DNA from: Chitinophagaceae bacterium
GTDB taxonomy: Bacteria; Bacteroidota; Bacteroidia; Chitinophagales; Chitinophagaceae
Length of the DNA: 64,000 bases
Assembly: GCA_016786845.1 (NCBI GenBank)
Contig: JAEUVB010000023.1
Coordinates: 124,001 to 188,000 of the forward strand
Reading direction: 5' to 3'
The notes under the pieces were generated by a model. The model searched no databases, was not told the origin of the DNA, and saw only the letters and a list, made by a program, of their open reading frames with translations. Positions 45,199 to 53,730 of this stretch are shown here, piece after piece; the first letter of the stretch is position 1; every line of letters starts with the position of its first letter. A program made the position numbers and the translations under genes.

Positions 45199-45199
45199 T

Positions 45200-47599
45200 T
45201 TATATTAATTGATTTTGCATTATTCGGTGTGGCAAATATGCTGGTATGTGATTTATTAAATTCTTATACCCGCTTGTTTCATTGGAATCTTGGTGTGGGA
45301 AGAGTTTTGCAAACAGAATGTTTGATGTTTCGTTTTCTTGTGTTGCAGAAATTGCACTCTCGAAAATCAATTGGTCATGAGTGAATAAGATAAGTTGTAA
45401 TGGTATAGCTGGCGTATGCTTTGTAAATAAATCAAAAAGGCGTTTAATAAACCTTTCGATTGTTGCCCGATGTTCAAAGTCGCTTGCATAAAATACATCA
45501 TCTAGTAAGAGTGGTAGATTAATTCCCGTATTCTTTCTCGAAGCTACTGCGATGCTTATCCCTACCATTGCACAAAACAATCGGAAATGAAATGTGTTGA
45601 AGTATTTGTTTACAGGAATTGGAGGATCATTAGAATTACGTTCTTTTAAATAGGCTACAATTATTTCGGAAATAATTTCTCCATTTTCATTATCAATTTC
45701 GTCAGGTTTTGTTTCAATAATTAAATCAACAAGTCTTTCTTCTTCATAAAGATATTCGCCCAAAACGCTGACAACGATATCTTTGATTGGTTCAAAAGCC
45801 TCTTGAGTTTCTTTTGCCAATTCATTTTTAAGAACTTTGTAAAATTGAATTGCCTCTGCTTTTATTTTATTGTATGTTTCTAATACAGCAATTGCCTTTA
45901 ACAGTTCAGGTTCTTTGATTTTAACTTCATTATTCAATTGAGTATTTTGTCTTGTGAGGTTTTCTATCTCATTATTAAGAATTGCAATTTGCCCTTCAGT
46001 TGTAGTGGTAGTTATTTTAGCTTTCAGAGCGACCTCAATCTTACCTAATATTTCCTGCCTTTTATCTTCATATCGTGAGATTGAATTAGTATATTCTAAT
46101 AAATCTTTATCAATGTAATCTTCGTTTCTTGAAAGTACAAAGTCAACATAACCAAACTTGTCTTTTAGAAAATTGCTGTTGCTTTCGATGTCGCGAATAT
46201 CACCGGAGAAATCATTTGACATGCCATTGCCTATAATTCCATCTAGGGCTGTGGCAATTCTTGACAAATCATTATAATCTGTTTTATCCTTAATTTCTTT
46301 TAGCTCTTCATTGTTTTTTGCTCTTAACGCAATTAAGTTAGATTGTAATTGTTTGAAATATTCAATGATATTGTTAGTTGATGAATTTATATTCCTAATT
46401 AGCTCGTTTAAGCTTTTTATTTCTTCAATCTTACTATTTACATAGCGATTAATTTCTTCCTTACTAGAATAAGAATTATTGCAAAAAGGGCAATTGTCAT
46501 GATTTTCTAATAGCGACTTACCCATTTCCAAAAACTGAATTTCTTGAAGGCTTCCTGATTTCGTGCTTAAAGTAGAATATTGAGCATACTGCCTTTTAAA
46601 GCTCTCAATGGAATTTTTAAAACTTGAATAATCAAAGGAATATCGGAGTGATACTCGTTTTAGTTTTTCAACTAAGTCGAGCAATGTTCTATTCGCATTG
46701 TTAGAATATTGAGTTTGCGAATTTTCTCTTAAGCTTTTTTCCTGTTCCTGTTTTTCTTGAATTGCTTTATTGTTATTTTCAATAGTTACTTTTGCGGCAG
46801 CAATTTCTTTATTTAGTTTATTTACATTATTTGATTCGATCAACCTGCCATAACTAGTAAATTGATACAAGTTTTTTTCAATATCTAAGTATTCTGAAAG
46901 CCCTACATTTTTTGCAATTAGGTTTTGGAAAGTATAATCTCCCTTTTTCTGATAGTTAAGTTTACCAAATTCGTGAATGTCAAAATCAGATATAAAATGA
47001 GTATTAGGGTTTATTTTTTCTCTAACTTCTTTTGGAATATTCTTTTCGTTTAGAAGGAAATTTTGTGAAATAGTAGCTACTTCACAAGTTGTATCAGAAT
47101 AGGAGTTATTAAAATGGCGCAAAAAGTCCTTGAACGTCTCATCTTCATCACTAAGTTTATTAGTTGTTCTCAATTCAGCCTCACCGATTCTTTTACAATA
47201 AATGTATTCAATAGCATCATAAATTGACGATTTTCCGGTAGAATTCCCACCTAAAATTACCATGCTAGAAATTTTTCCTTCAGCATTAGTAAAGTCAATA
47301 CCATATGAAATGCTGCTTTTCGGAAAAGCTCTTAGAGATTGGAGTTTTATATTCTTTATTCTTAAATCTTTATTTAGCCATTCGTCTAGGGTAGTAGTAA
47401 GAGAAGTAGTAGTTTCAAGTAATTGAACTCTTTCATCAAGCTTATGAATACTATAAAATCTACTGAGATTGTCGACGAAGGTTTCCCGTTTTGATATGTC
47501 AATATTCGGATTCTTAGCCAATATTAGTGATAGTAAGTTATCCTTCAATAAAGGATGTTTAGCTAACTGAATAAAAAATGATTCTCTATTTTTTATCAT
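45200..47599 (-). CDS. SMC/Rad50-like ATPase with zinc hook (candidate defence sensor)
   Basis: A 799-residue ABC-type ATPase. An N-terminal helical extension (about 1-80) precedes the core. Walker A is GGNSTGKSS (117-125); a coiled coil runs to a zinc-hook motif CPFC (370-373) and back (about 400-600). C-terminal Walker B is LPLLLDDVF (about 695-703), with the D-loop-like SDFEHR and the H-loop LILFTHD (about 737-742). The usual signature LSGGE is not seen; NTFHFRLFCAMVGIS sits in its place. Rad50-like proteins bridge or sense DNA ends. With a membrane partner and next to a restriction system, an anti-phage role is likely. The N-terminal extension and pairing do not match a known system that I can name. 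Confidence 0.82.
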   Translation of the reverse strand: MIKNRESFFIQLAKHPLLKDNLLSLILAKNPNIDISKRETFVDNLSRFYSIHKLDERVQLLETTTSLTTTLDEWLNKDLRIKNIKLQSLRAFPKSSISYGIDFTNAEGKISSMVILGGNSTGKSSIYDAIEYIYCKRIGEAELRTTNKLSDEDETFKDFLRHFNNSYSDTTCEVATISQNFLLNEKNIPKEVREKINPNTHFISDFDIHEFGKLNYQKKGDYTFQNLIAKNVGLSEYLDIEKNLYQFTSYGRLIESNNVNKLNKEIAAAKVTIENNNKAIQEKQEQEKSLRENSQTQYSNNANRTLLDLVEKLKRVSLRYSFDYSSFKNSIESFKRQYAQYSTLSTKSGSLQEIQFLEMGKSLLENHDNCPFCNNSYSSKEEINRYVNSKIEEIKSLNELIRNINSSTNNIIEYFKQLQSNLIALRAKNNEELKEIKDKTDYNDLSRIATALDGIIGNGMSNDFSGDIRDIESNSNFLKDKFGYVDFVLSRNEDYIDKDLLEYTNSISRYEDKRQEILGKIEVALKAKITTTTTEGQIAILNNEIENLTRQNTQLNNEVKIKEPELLKAIAVLETYNKIKAEAIQFYKVLKNELAKETQEAFEPIKDIVVSVLGEYLYEEERLVDLIIETKPDEIDNENGEIISEIIVAYLKERNSNDPPIPVNKYFNTFHFRLFCAMVGISIAVASRKNTGINLPLLLDDVFYASDFEHRATIERFIKRLFDLFTKHTPAIPLQLILFTHDQLIFESAISATQENETSNILFAKLFPHQDSNETSGYKNLINHIPAYLPHRIMQNQLI

Positions 47600-47737
47600 T
47601 TCATATACTTTTTTGGATTGTATGAAAAGAAATGAGTGTTGTCATATGCCCAACAAAGATAATTTTTTGATTGTGCAATGAAACCGGTGATTGATGTTTT
47701 GTCAGCCGGGGTGGTTGGGTTGTGAGTTGGCTTTTTT

Positions 47738-47790
47738 AGCTCTTTGCAAGGTTGGCTTTGTGTCTGGGATTTGTGTGCCTGGCAATGTGC
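47738..47790 (+). repeat. Island-flanking repeat, copy 2
   Basis: Starts AGCTCTTTGCAAGGTTGGC and ends GGCAATGTGC; relates to 43979-44034. The distance between copies is about 3.76 kb and encloses exactly the two-gene ATPase/membrane unit. Confidence 0.5.
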
Positions 47791-47948
47791 TAAAAATTGC
47801 GTGGGGTCGGGTGGCAGTGTCATGGTTGTTTGAATTTAAGTAGGATGCTCGTTTAGGGTGACATACAACTTATTTATCAAAGTAGCTTTTTATCACTTTT
47901 AACTCATATGTTGTTGGCTTACAGTTGTTCCTTGGTTATTTATCTATT

Positions 47949-48080
47949 TCAAATATAATCAATGAATAGGTTAAATTCCATTAATAGTCCATTTATTCCT
48001 CGCAGGGTAAAGCTCAAATCATAGAATTTCCCGTAGGTTTTTCCGTCCACGACTCTCTTCAGTTCATGAACGACATCCCC
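47949..48080 (-). pseudogene. Possible remnant of a gene end
   Basis: The minus strand has 43 open codons reading GDVVHELKRVVDGKTYGKFY and onwards to a TGA at 47949-47951, with an in-frame TAG immediately upstream and no start. The sequence looks protein-like but matches nothing I know. Probably debris from earlier insertions. Confidence 0.2.
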
Positions 48081-48189
48081 CTACCTACTGCACTACCTCC
48101 ATGACTAGTATACCTTCTTTCGCCCGCAAAGCCCATTTCAAAATCCAGCTTACCCAAAAATTCCGTACGTCGCAAAATGCGACAAAATA

Positions 48190-48220
48190 GTTCTGCGAAA
48201 CGAAGGACGTTTCGCAGAAC
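48190..48220. repeat. Perfect 13-bp-arm palindrome
   Basis: GTTCTGCGAAACG, loop AAGGA, CGTTTCGCAGAAC. A smaller perfect hairpin (GTCGCA-AAA-TGCGAC, 48169-48183) is 6 bp to the left. It is about 90 bp beyond the methyltransferase stop. It lacks a strong T-run on the minus side, so it is not a standard terminator. Confidence 0.7.
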
Positions 48221-48307
48221 AGGGTGGCTGAAAAAATACTCTTTTGAATGCGTTGTTTTCAGCATTGTATTGTGCAGCTTGCGAGAGTGTATTTTTTTGC
48301 GTTGACA

Positions 48308-49918
48308 TTATTTTCCCCGATTTAATCTTCTGTAAGAAAGTTTTTTCCAAATGCTATGAGCAAGTTTGATTTCCTTTTGTGTCAAACCGTAATGCTCTTT
48401 TAAAATAACTTGGTTGGTAATTTTTAATACTTCTTCAATGTCTGTTTTATTGCGAATTAGTTTGTCAATTTGAGAAAGTAGAGCAGCATTATCTTTATGA
48501 TAGGGGAGTAAAACTCTCTCTGCTTCATTTGGCATAAGTTCTAAAACACCGCCTCCGTGACTTCTTCCACAAACTTCCGTGAAAGCTAATGAAATCGAGT
48601 TGTAATAACTTGCTGTAAATGCTTTCAGGTTTGTTGTTGGGTTTAAGAAAACACGGTGCATTGTGTCTGTTGTATATGCACCTGCTTGGTTAATTATTAA
48701 TCTCGGATAGAGGTTGTTTCTGCGAATGAATAAAGCATCAGAAATTTTCAATGAAGGAACTACAAACCAATCATCACGAATGCCAGTTTTGTAACCTTTA
48801 TGTATTCCCAAACTTTCACCGTGAGCAATATATTTAACTGCACCGTTTTTTCTGTTCAGATTTTTACTGTCAGGGAAAGTAAGTAAATGTGCTCTTGCAG
48901 GTGAATTTCTGTTTTTCTCCCAATCTTTCTCTGTGAAAATTACGCTGTTAACCTGAACGCTTCTACCAACCATTGGCTTTGCATAATCGTGTAAATCGTA
49001 TTCATCAACTATTGTTAGTGGAACTGTGAAAAATTCGTTTGAACCTGTTGTAATTCCGACTTCTACTTTAGCGAATTTTCCGAGTGATGGAATATTTCTG
49101 TCTTTAGCAATGTTCTCTAAAAAGTCTATTTCTTCTTGGTCTAAGAAGTAAAAAGTCCATTTATTGCTCTTAAAATCAATTTTCTTTTTAGGACTTTTCA
49201 GTCGAGCTACGTCAAGCGATTTTAATTTACTTGCATCAAGCAATTCAATATGTTCAATGTTGTGGTTTTTGGTTTCATTTTTCTCACACAAAAGCAATAC
49301 GACTTCCTGTTGAATGTCGGGAAACACTAATTTCTCAAATGAAATAATATTGATTTTGTTGTAGAAGTGGGCAATGAAATTCCTGAGTTGTTGGGCATAC
49401 GAAACCTGCAAAATTTCGGCTGGCAAGACGAAACCGATCTTACCGCCTTTGTCTTTCAGCAACAACGAAGAACCAACAACAAAAGAAACCCAAGCATTTG
49501 TCAGTTTAGAATAAGTTAAACCTGCTTTTACAAAAATGTCACCTGCTTCGGCTTGCTGTAAGCGGTCAAAAAATTGATACCGTATGTATGGCGGATTTCC
49601 TACAACTAAGTCAAATCGCTTATGGGTGTTGTTGCAATAGGTATGAAAGTCGGCATTAATAACTTGCTTGTTCTTCAAGTTTATCCTGTCGGCTTTTGCG
49701 GCTTCAACATCATCAAATTCAATTGCAGTAACCGAATTGTATTTGAATTTGCATTTAGCGAGTTGCTCTAAAAAAACACCATCACCACAACTTGGTTCAA
49801 GTATGTCAAAATCTTTGCTGCCATTGATTCCCCAACGCAAAACAAATTCAGCAATCGGTTCAGGTGTGTAAAAACCACCTCTTAATTTTTCGGCTGATGC
49901 TTCTGTTATCAGTTTCAT
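48308..49918 (-). CDS. Type II adenine-specific DNA methyltransferase (Eco57I/TaqI-like)
   Basis: Methylates adenine N6 at its target and protects host DNA from the partner nuclease. From MKLITEASAEKLRGGFYTPE the protein has 536 residues. Seen: SAM-binding ILEPSCGDGVFLEQLAK (about 39-55), catalytic NPPYIRY (108-114; N-P-P-Y) and a long C-terminal target-recognition domain (about 280-480) like that of TaqI. A start two codons upstream would be TTG and overlap the controller's stop; the ATG lies 2 bp after that stop. The gene is last in R-C-M order on the minus strand. Confidence 0.92.
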   Translation of the reverse strand: MKLITEASAEKLRGGFYTPEPIAEFVLRWGINGSKDFDILEPSCGDGVFLEQLAKCKFKYNSVTAIEFDDVEAAKADRINLKNKQVINADFHTYCNNTHKRFDLVVGNPPYIRYQFFDRLQQAEAGDIFVKAGLTYSKLTNAWVSFVVGSSLLLKDKGGKIGFVLPAEILQVSYAQQLRNFIAHFYNKINIISFEKLVFPDIQQEVVLLLCEKNETKNHNIEHIELLDASKLKSLDVARLKSPKKKIDFKSNKWTFYFLDQEEIDFLENIAKDRNIPSLGKFAKVEVGITTGSNEFFTVPLTIVDEYDLHDYAKPMVGRSVQVNSVIFTEKDWEKNRNSPARAHLLTFPDSKNLNRKNGAVKYIAHGESLGIHKGYKTGIRDDWFVVPSLKISDALFIRRNNLYPRLIINQAGAYTTDTMHRVFLNPTTNLKAFTASYYNSISLAFTEVCGRSHGGGVLELMPNEAERVLLPYHKDNAALLSQIDKLIRNKTDIEEVLKITNQVILKEHYGLTQKEIKLAHSIWKKLSYRRLNRGK

Positions 49919-49920
49919 AG

Positions 49921-50238
49921 TCAAGAAGTTTTTTTGTTTTTCAAATACTTTACTTTTTTCTCTGCCACTTTCAGCACTTCACTGGCAAAATCTTCTTCGT
50001 CCATCACTTGATAAGCAACTGTGTCACTTAGAAATGCAATCAGTAAATCTTTGTCGCTCACATTGAAAAATTTGGCAAACTTTTCAATCAATTGTTTGGT
50101 GGGCTTTCGGCTATTCTTTTCAATTTTGCCAAGCATTGATGTGTCTATGCTTAGTGCTTCTGCAACCTCACGCAAAGGCAGTTGCATCTCCTCACGAAGT
50201 TTCTTTACGGTCTCACCGAATGTTTTTTCAAGTTTCAT
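49921..50238 (-). CDS. XRE-family controller of the restriction-modification system
   Basis: A 105-residue protein with a Cro/C1-type helix-turn-helix (about 8-62): VKKLREEMQLPLREVAEALS then IDTSMLGKIEKNSRKPTKQL. In many type II systems such C proteins time expression of nuclease and methyltransferase. It is followed after 2 bp by the methyltransferase gene. A palindromic operator overlaps its own promoter, predicting autoregulation of C and M. The C-terminal part is basic and helical (KVAEKKVKYLKNKK). Confidence 0.85.
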   Translation of the reverse strand: MKLEKTFGETVKKLREEMQLPLREVAEALSIDTSMLGKIEKNSRKPTKQLIEKFAKFFNVSDKDLLIAFLSDTVAYQVMDEEDFASEVLKVAEKKVKYLKNKKTS

Positions 50239-50240
50239 TT

Positions 50241-50259
50241 TTGGACTAATTCAGTCCAA
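50241..50259. promoter_or_regulatory. Operator (C-box-like palindrome) of the controller
   Basis: TTGGACT-AATTC-AGTCCAA: perfect 7-bp arms around 5 bases, 3 bp from the controller ATG. The core GACT/AGTC matches the C-box motif of type II controller proteins (spacing 5 here). It overlaps the last bases of the TACATTTG promoter element. Confidence 0.7.
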
Positions 50260-50286
50260 ATGTAGGCAACAAAAATTAACCTACAA
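50257..50286 (-). promoter_or_regulatory. Promoter of the controller-methyltransferase unit
   Basis: TTG (50284-50286), 19 bases, TACATTTG (50257-50264) on the minus strand: a full match to the Bacteroidota consensus. Its 3' end is inside the palindromic operator. Confidence 0.75.
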
Positions 50287-50331
50287 TATTTTTAATGGAA
50301 AATATTATCAACAAGCTTTTGTTTAGGTCAA

Positions 50332-51516
50332 TCAGTCAATTTTCAAGATGAATTGGTCGGGTTTCTTCGTTTTGAATAAACTGGCAGATTTCCCAATTAG
50401 ATTGTCTTTGGCAATCACATTCTTAGCATCACTCCAACTTATTTGTGTCATTGAATTTTTTTGCTCATAAGAACGGGTGTCCGTTCTTGTATTGTGTGTG
50501 ATTGTAAGTTTAAAAGTCCCTTCATTTTTACCTTCAATTACAATTTTGAAAGTTGCAACTGCTCGTTCAAGATGAGTTGTGCCTGGCTTGGTATCACGCT
50601 TCCATTTTAAAGAAGAAAAAACAGTGTCCCGGAAATAGTGTCTTTGGTCAATGTCTTCCATTTTTCCCTTCTTGAAAAGCATAGAGCCGGTCGGATTAGT
50701 ATTTGAACCTTTAGGAATATTCAAATCACGTTCTGTTAGTTTTCCGCTTTCCCAAACTAACTCGCCTTTACCTGCAACACTACTAACAGCAGCAGCGGTA
50801 TCAGCTGTTGTTTTGGTTGTTGGTTTTCGTGTTCCTCTAAATTCGCTTGGAATTTTCGCAATGGCACGTTTCGGAAATATTTTTGAAATGATATTTTCTG
50901 TTTCTTTTCTCTCGGTTTTTTCTGCTTTGTCTTGTGCAGCTTTTCGTTCTTCTTCCGTCGGAACAACTTTAGCCTTCACTAAGTCAGCAATTAGTTTTTT
51001 ATTTAACTTTTTTAGGTTTGGGTCTGAATAGTCAAAAATGCCATTGAAGTATTCTTTTAATTGTTCAACTATTTTTCTGTCTGAAACAGAACTGTTGTCT
51101 ATGGAAACGTGTAATGATGCTTCTACATTTGTAAAAAGTCCTTGTGAAGTAAGGTTTGATGAACCAATTATTAGTTCACATTTGTCATCGCCTTCAAACA
51201 AGTAAATCTTAGGATGAAAAATTGTAATGCTTGGTTGATAAAAAACGAAAGCGTTGATGTCTAAAGCTAAAAGTTCTTCGAGGGCTTCTTTGGATGTTCC
51301 TTTTTGGTCAACGCCTGTTACTATCGTAATTATATTGAGATGTTTCTTAGCGGTCTTGATATGTTTAGAAAGTCCCCTGATACCTGCTTGACTGGCAAAT
51401 GCTGAAATACCTGTAAATGTGTGAAAGTTTTTGTCGGCAAAGAATTTAATAAGTTGGTTGCCAACCGAATTAACCGATTTTTCTTCAAATCCCTGTCCTA
51501 ATAAATTTATATTCAT
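50332..51516 (-). CDS. PLD-superfamily restriction endonuclease (NgoFVII/BfiI-like)
   Basis: Likely metal-independent nuclease of the restriction-modification system. The 394-residue protein has an N-terminal phospholipase-D fold: VNSVGNQLIKFFADKNFHTF, then the single active-site motif ITIFHPKIYLFEG (His101, Lys103) followed by ELIIGSSNLTSQGLF, as in NgoFVII and BfiI where two subunits share one active site. After a Lys/Glu-rich linker (about 185-245), a C-terminal part (about 265-394, HYFRDTVFSSLKWKRD ... QFILKID) resembles the B3-like DNA-recognition domain of that family. It is separated from the controller gene by 93 bp holding the operator and promoter. Confidence 0.88.
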   Translation of the reverse strand: MNINLLGQGFEEKSVNSVGNQLIKFFADKNFHTFTGISAFASQAGIRGLSKHIKTAKKHLNIITIVTGVDQKGTSKEALEELLALDINAFVFYQPSITIFHPKIYLFEGDDKCELIIGSSNLTSQGLFTNVEASLHVSIDNSSVSDRKIVEQLKEYFNGIFDYSDPNLKKLNKKLIADLVKAKVVPTEEERKAAQDKAEKTERKETENIISKIFPKRAIAKIPSEFRGTRKPTTKTTADTAAAVSSVAGKGELVWESGKLTERDLNIPKGSNTNPTGSMLFKKGKMEDIDQRHYFRDTVFSSLKWKRDTKPGTTHLERAVATFKIVIEGKNEGTFKLTITHNTRTDTRSYEQKNSMTQISWSDAKNVIAKDNLIGKSASLFKTKKPDQFILKID

Positions 51517-52090
51517 ATCGTTTTATGGTTCCTTTTTCACAAATGTATGAATAATGCTCAGCCGATTGCTCTCTTTTGACCGCCAATTGCGTTTGGCTTG
51601 TGGGACACTAGGCAGGAAAATGTGTGGAAAATGCGTAGACAAAGAATTTTTGCGGGTAGGCTTTTTAATAAAATTATTTCTTGGATGGCTTTGGTTGGTG
51701 TCGCCTGCTGTCCGAAAAAGTGTCATCAAAGTTGCAGTCAAAAGTGGGTCTGTCCAAGTTTAGATCCGCTGTAATAGATTTTCCGCCAAAATACTTATCA
51801 CCCTAATTTTCTCATCCTAAGCCACCACTATTGGTATACAACGAAGGCCCTCAGCAAGCTCTACACAAATCTAATCCATTCCCCTACAAATCCAAACCCC
51901 TGCAACCACTATTTACAAGCCGAATCCGATACGCCCCCTTCCCATCCATCGCCAATTTTCCCGATTCACCAGCCCATTCACCCCATCTGTCAAAAACTTC
52001 CTATTCCCCTTGCCTGTTTTTCAGTCCTTTTTTATATTCGGTGCGCGTCTTTAAAACCCGGCAATTGCTGTTTCTTTTAAATACCCCCCT
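51517..52090. other. Right edge of defence island
   Basis: No gene seen. A TACATTTG element at 51540-51547 on the minus strand, 23 bp before the endonuclease ATG, is the probable endonuclease promoter and is identical to the controller -7 element. The remainder is AT-rich to mid-GC sequence with no repeats that I can define. Confidence 0.55.
51540..51547 (-). promoter_or_regulatory. -7 element of the endonuclease gene
   Basis: TACATTTG on the minus strand, 23 bp before the ATG at 51516. No clear -33 TTG. No palindrome like the controller operator is seen here. Confidence 0.5.
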
Positions 52091-52708
52091 ATGCGTAAAA
52101 TCCAACTCACCCCGGCCAAATACCCTTCTATCAAACATTATTTGAAAGCCTTCATCGATCCGGATTTCGATCTCGAACAGGATCTTCCTTTTCGCACGGT
52201 CGTACAAACCATCCCGGCCAATACCGTCATCACCCATATCGGAGATGTCGAAAATTTCGCCCACTATATCATCAGTGGCTATGCCCGAGTCAGTGCCTTC
52301 GATCGTAATGCCGAAGAAAAGGTTTTGGAGTTCTTCGGCCCCGATGATTTCATCTCCGCCTATACCTCCTTCGTCTACCGCACCCCGTCTAAAGTTTTCG
52401 TGAAAACCATTTCCGAATGCACCTTCGAAACCATTCATGTCGATGATATCAATACCGCCATCCGCCAAAATCTTAACATCGCCTTACTCACCCTCAACGC
52501 CGTACATAAAAACTACGCAGCCAAAACACAAATCCAACTCGACTTCCTCCTCCTCGACAACGACGAACTCGTCGCCAAAATCCTCCATGAACGCGAAGAA
52601 CTCCTCAACATCACAAGCGCCAAACTCATCGCCTCCTACCTCGACATGACCGAAGTCACCTTCTCTCGCATCCGCAAAGACCTCCGCGATAATCTGGACA
52701 ACCTATAA
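52091..52708 (+). CDS. Crp/Fnr-family transcriptional regulator
   Basis: A 205-residue one-component regulator. N-terminal cyclic-nucleotide-binding-like beta-barrel (about 30-130): TIPANTVITHIGDVENFAHY, EKVLEFFGPDDFISAYTSFV, then the dimer helix and a C-terminal helix-turn-helix (about 165-200: NITSAKLIASYLDMTEVTFS). The cAMP-contacting residues of E. coli Crp are not conserved and no FNR cysteines are present, so the ligand is unknown. It is encoded alone, followed by repeats. Synonymous positions are strikingly C-rich in the second half (for example CTCCTCCTCGAC) compared with neighbours, which may reflect different codon pressure. Confidence 0.9.
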   Translation: MRKIQLTPAKYPSIKHYLKAFIDPDFDLEQDLPFRTVVQTIPANTVITHIGDVENFAHYIISGYARVSAFDRNAEEKVLEFFGPDDFISAYTSFVYRTPSKVFVKTISECTFETIHVDDINTAIRQNLNIALLTLNAVHKNYAAKTQIQLDFLLLDNDELVAKILHEREELLNITSAKLIASYLDMTEVTFSRIRKDLRDNLDNL

Positions 52709-52956
52709 GGCTTCCCCAAACCTTATAGGTTTCTCTCACCCATTCACCCAAGCCTCCGCTCTCACTCTGCCCGCTGTGCGGGGTCAGCCCCCGCTCTCAC
52801 ACTCCGCTCTCACTCTGCCCGCTATGCGGGGTTACATCCCCAGCCCTGAAAGGGCGACAGTCTTCAACGATGGGTGCAGCCCATCGTAATGCCCCAAACT
52901 AATAACACTTCCTATTCCAAAGCCCTAACTAAAAACCAACCACTAAGAACTCCCTC

Positions 52957-53730
52957 ACCCCGGCAGGTCCCGGTCTGCCCCGGCATGTAATTTTGTGGAT
53001 GCGACGAGACTATCGAAGCCGGGACAACCGGGATGACAGTCATTAATTTAGATTTCGTTTGATACGAGGGCTCGACGAGATGCTGAGGCCTACGATACTC
53101 CTGCTACGGAGATGTCATCCCGGTTGGCTTAGTTTACTTTCCGCTTGCGGAACAAGGAAACAGCCAGACCGGGATCTCCCGTTCTTTATCGCGACTTACC
53201 CCGGCAGGTCCCGGTCTGCCCCGGCATGTAATTTTGTGGATGCGACGAGACTGTCGAAGCCGGGACAACCGGGATGACAGTCTTTAAATTAGATTTCGTT
53301 TGATACAACGGCTCGGCGAGATGCTGAGGCTTACGATACTCCTGCTACGGAGATGTCATCCCGGTTGGCTTAGTTTATACCGTAGCTGTATTTGTTTTAT
53401 CCTGAAAGGATAAATTACAAATTCGCTAACGGTAGTTTCCTTTCCGCTTGCGGAACAAGGAAACAGCCAGACCGGGATCTCCCGTTCTTTATCGCGACTT
53501 ACCCCGGCAGGTCCCGGTCTGCCCCGGCATATAATTTTGTGGATGCGACGAGACTATCGAAGCCGAAACAACCGGGATGACAGTCATTAATTTAGATTTC
53601 GTTTGATACGAGGGCTCCACGAGATGCTAAGGCTGACGATACTCCCGCTACGGAGATGTCATCCCGGTTGGCTATGTTTCCTTTCCGCTTGCGGAAAAAA
53701 GGAAACAGCCAGACCGGGATCTCATGGGGC
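52957..53730 (+). repeat. Tandem REP-like repeat, three copies
   Basis: Copies begin with ACCCCGGCAGGTCCCGGTCT at 52957, 53198 and 53501. The unit is 241 bp in the first copy; the second is longer by about 62 bp because of a nested palindrome. Each unit contains a converging pair: AGCCGGGACAACCGGGATGACA and its near reverse complement TGTCATCCCGGTTGGCT, then CTTTCCGCTTGCGGAA and CAGACCGGGATCT. A single diverged copy of the pair sits near 41770-41845. Confidence 0.85.
53378..53434 (+). repeat. 57-bp nested palindromic insertion in copy 2
   Basis: Left arm TACCGTAGCTGTATTTGTTT and right arm ending AAATTCGCTAACGGTA are imperfect reverse complements, with centre TTATCCTGAAAGGATAA. It is present only in the second copy of the tandem and interrupts the TTAGTTT-CTTTCCG sequence, so it inserted after the duplication. 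Confidence 0.7.

Larger units (their letters stand above)
47600..48307. other. Noncoding interval between ATPase unit and RM system
   Basis: Contains the second island-flanking repeat (47738-47790), a possible gene remnant on the minus strand (47949-48080) and two palindromes (48169-48183 and 48190-48220). No intact gene is supported; short minus-strand frames at 48059-48350 show no recognisable protein features. Confidence 0.6.

Noticed and set aside
43979..47790. Integron attC sites around the ATPase/membrane gene pair
   Set aside because: I could not find the paired GTTRRRY/RYYYAAC core boxes, and there is no integrase in the window; only a general direct-repeat bracket is claimed.
52957..53730. 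Possible CRISPR array in the three-copy tandem
   Set aside because: Units are about 241-303 bp with internal palindromes and no spacers; this is a REP-type tandem duplication.
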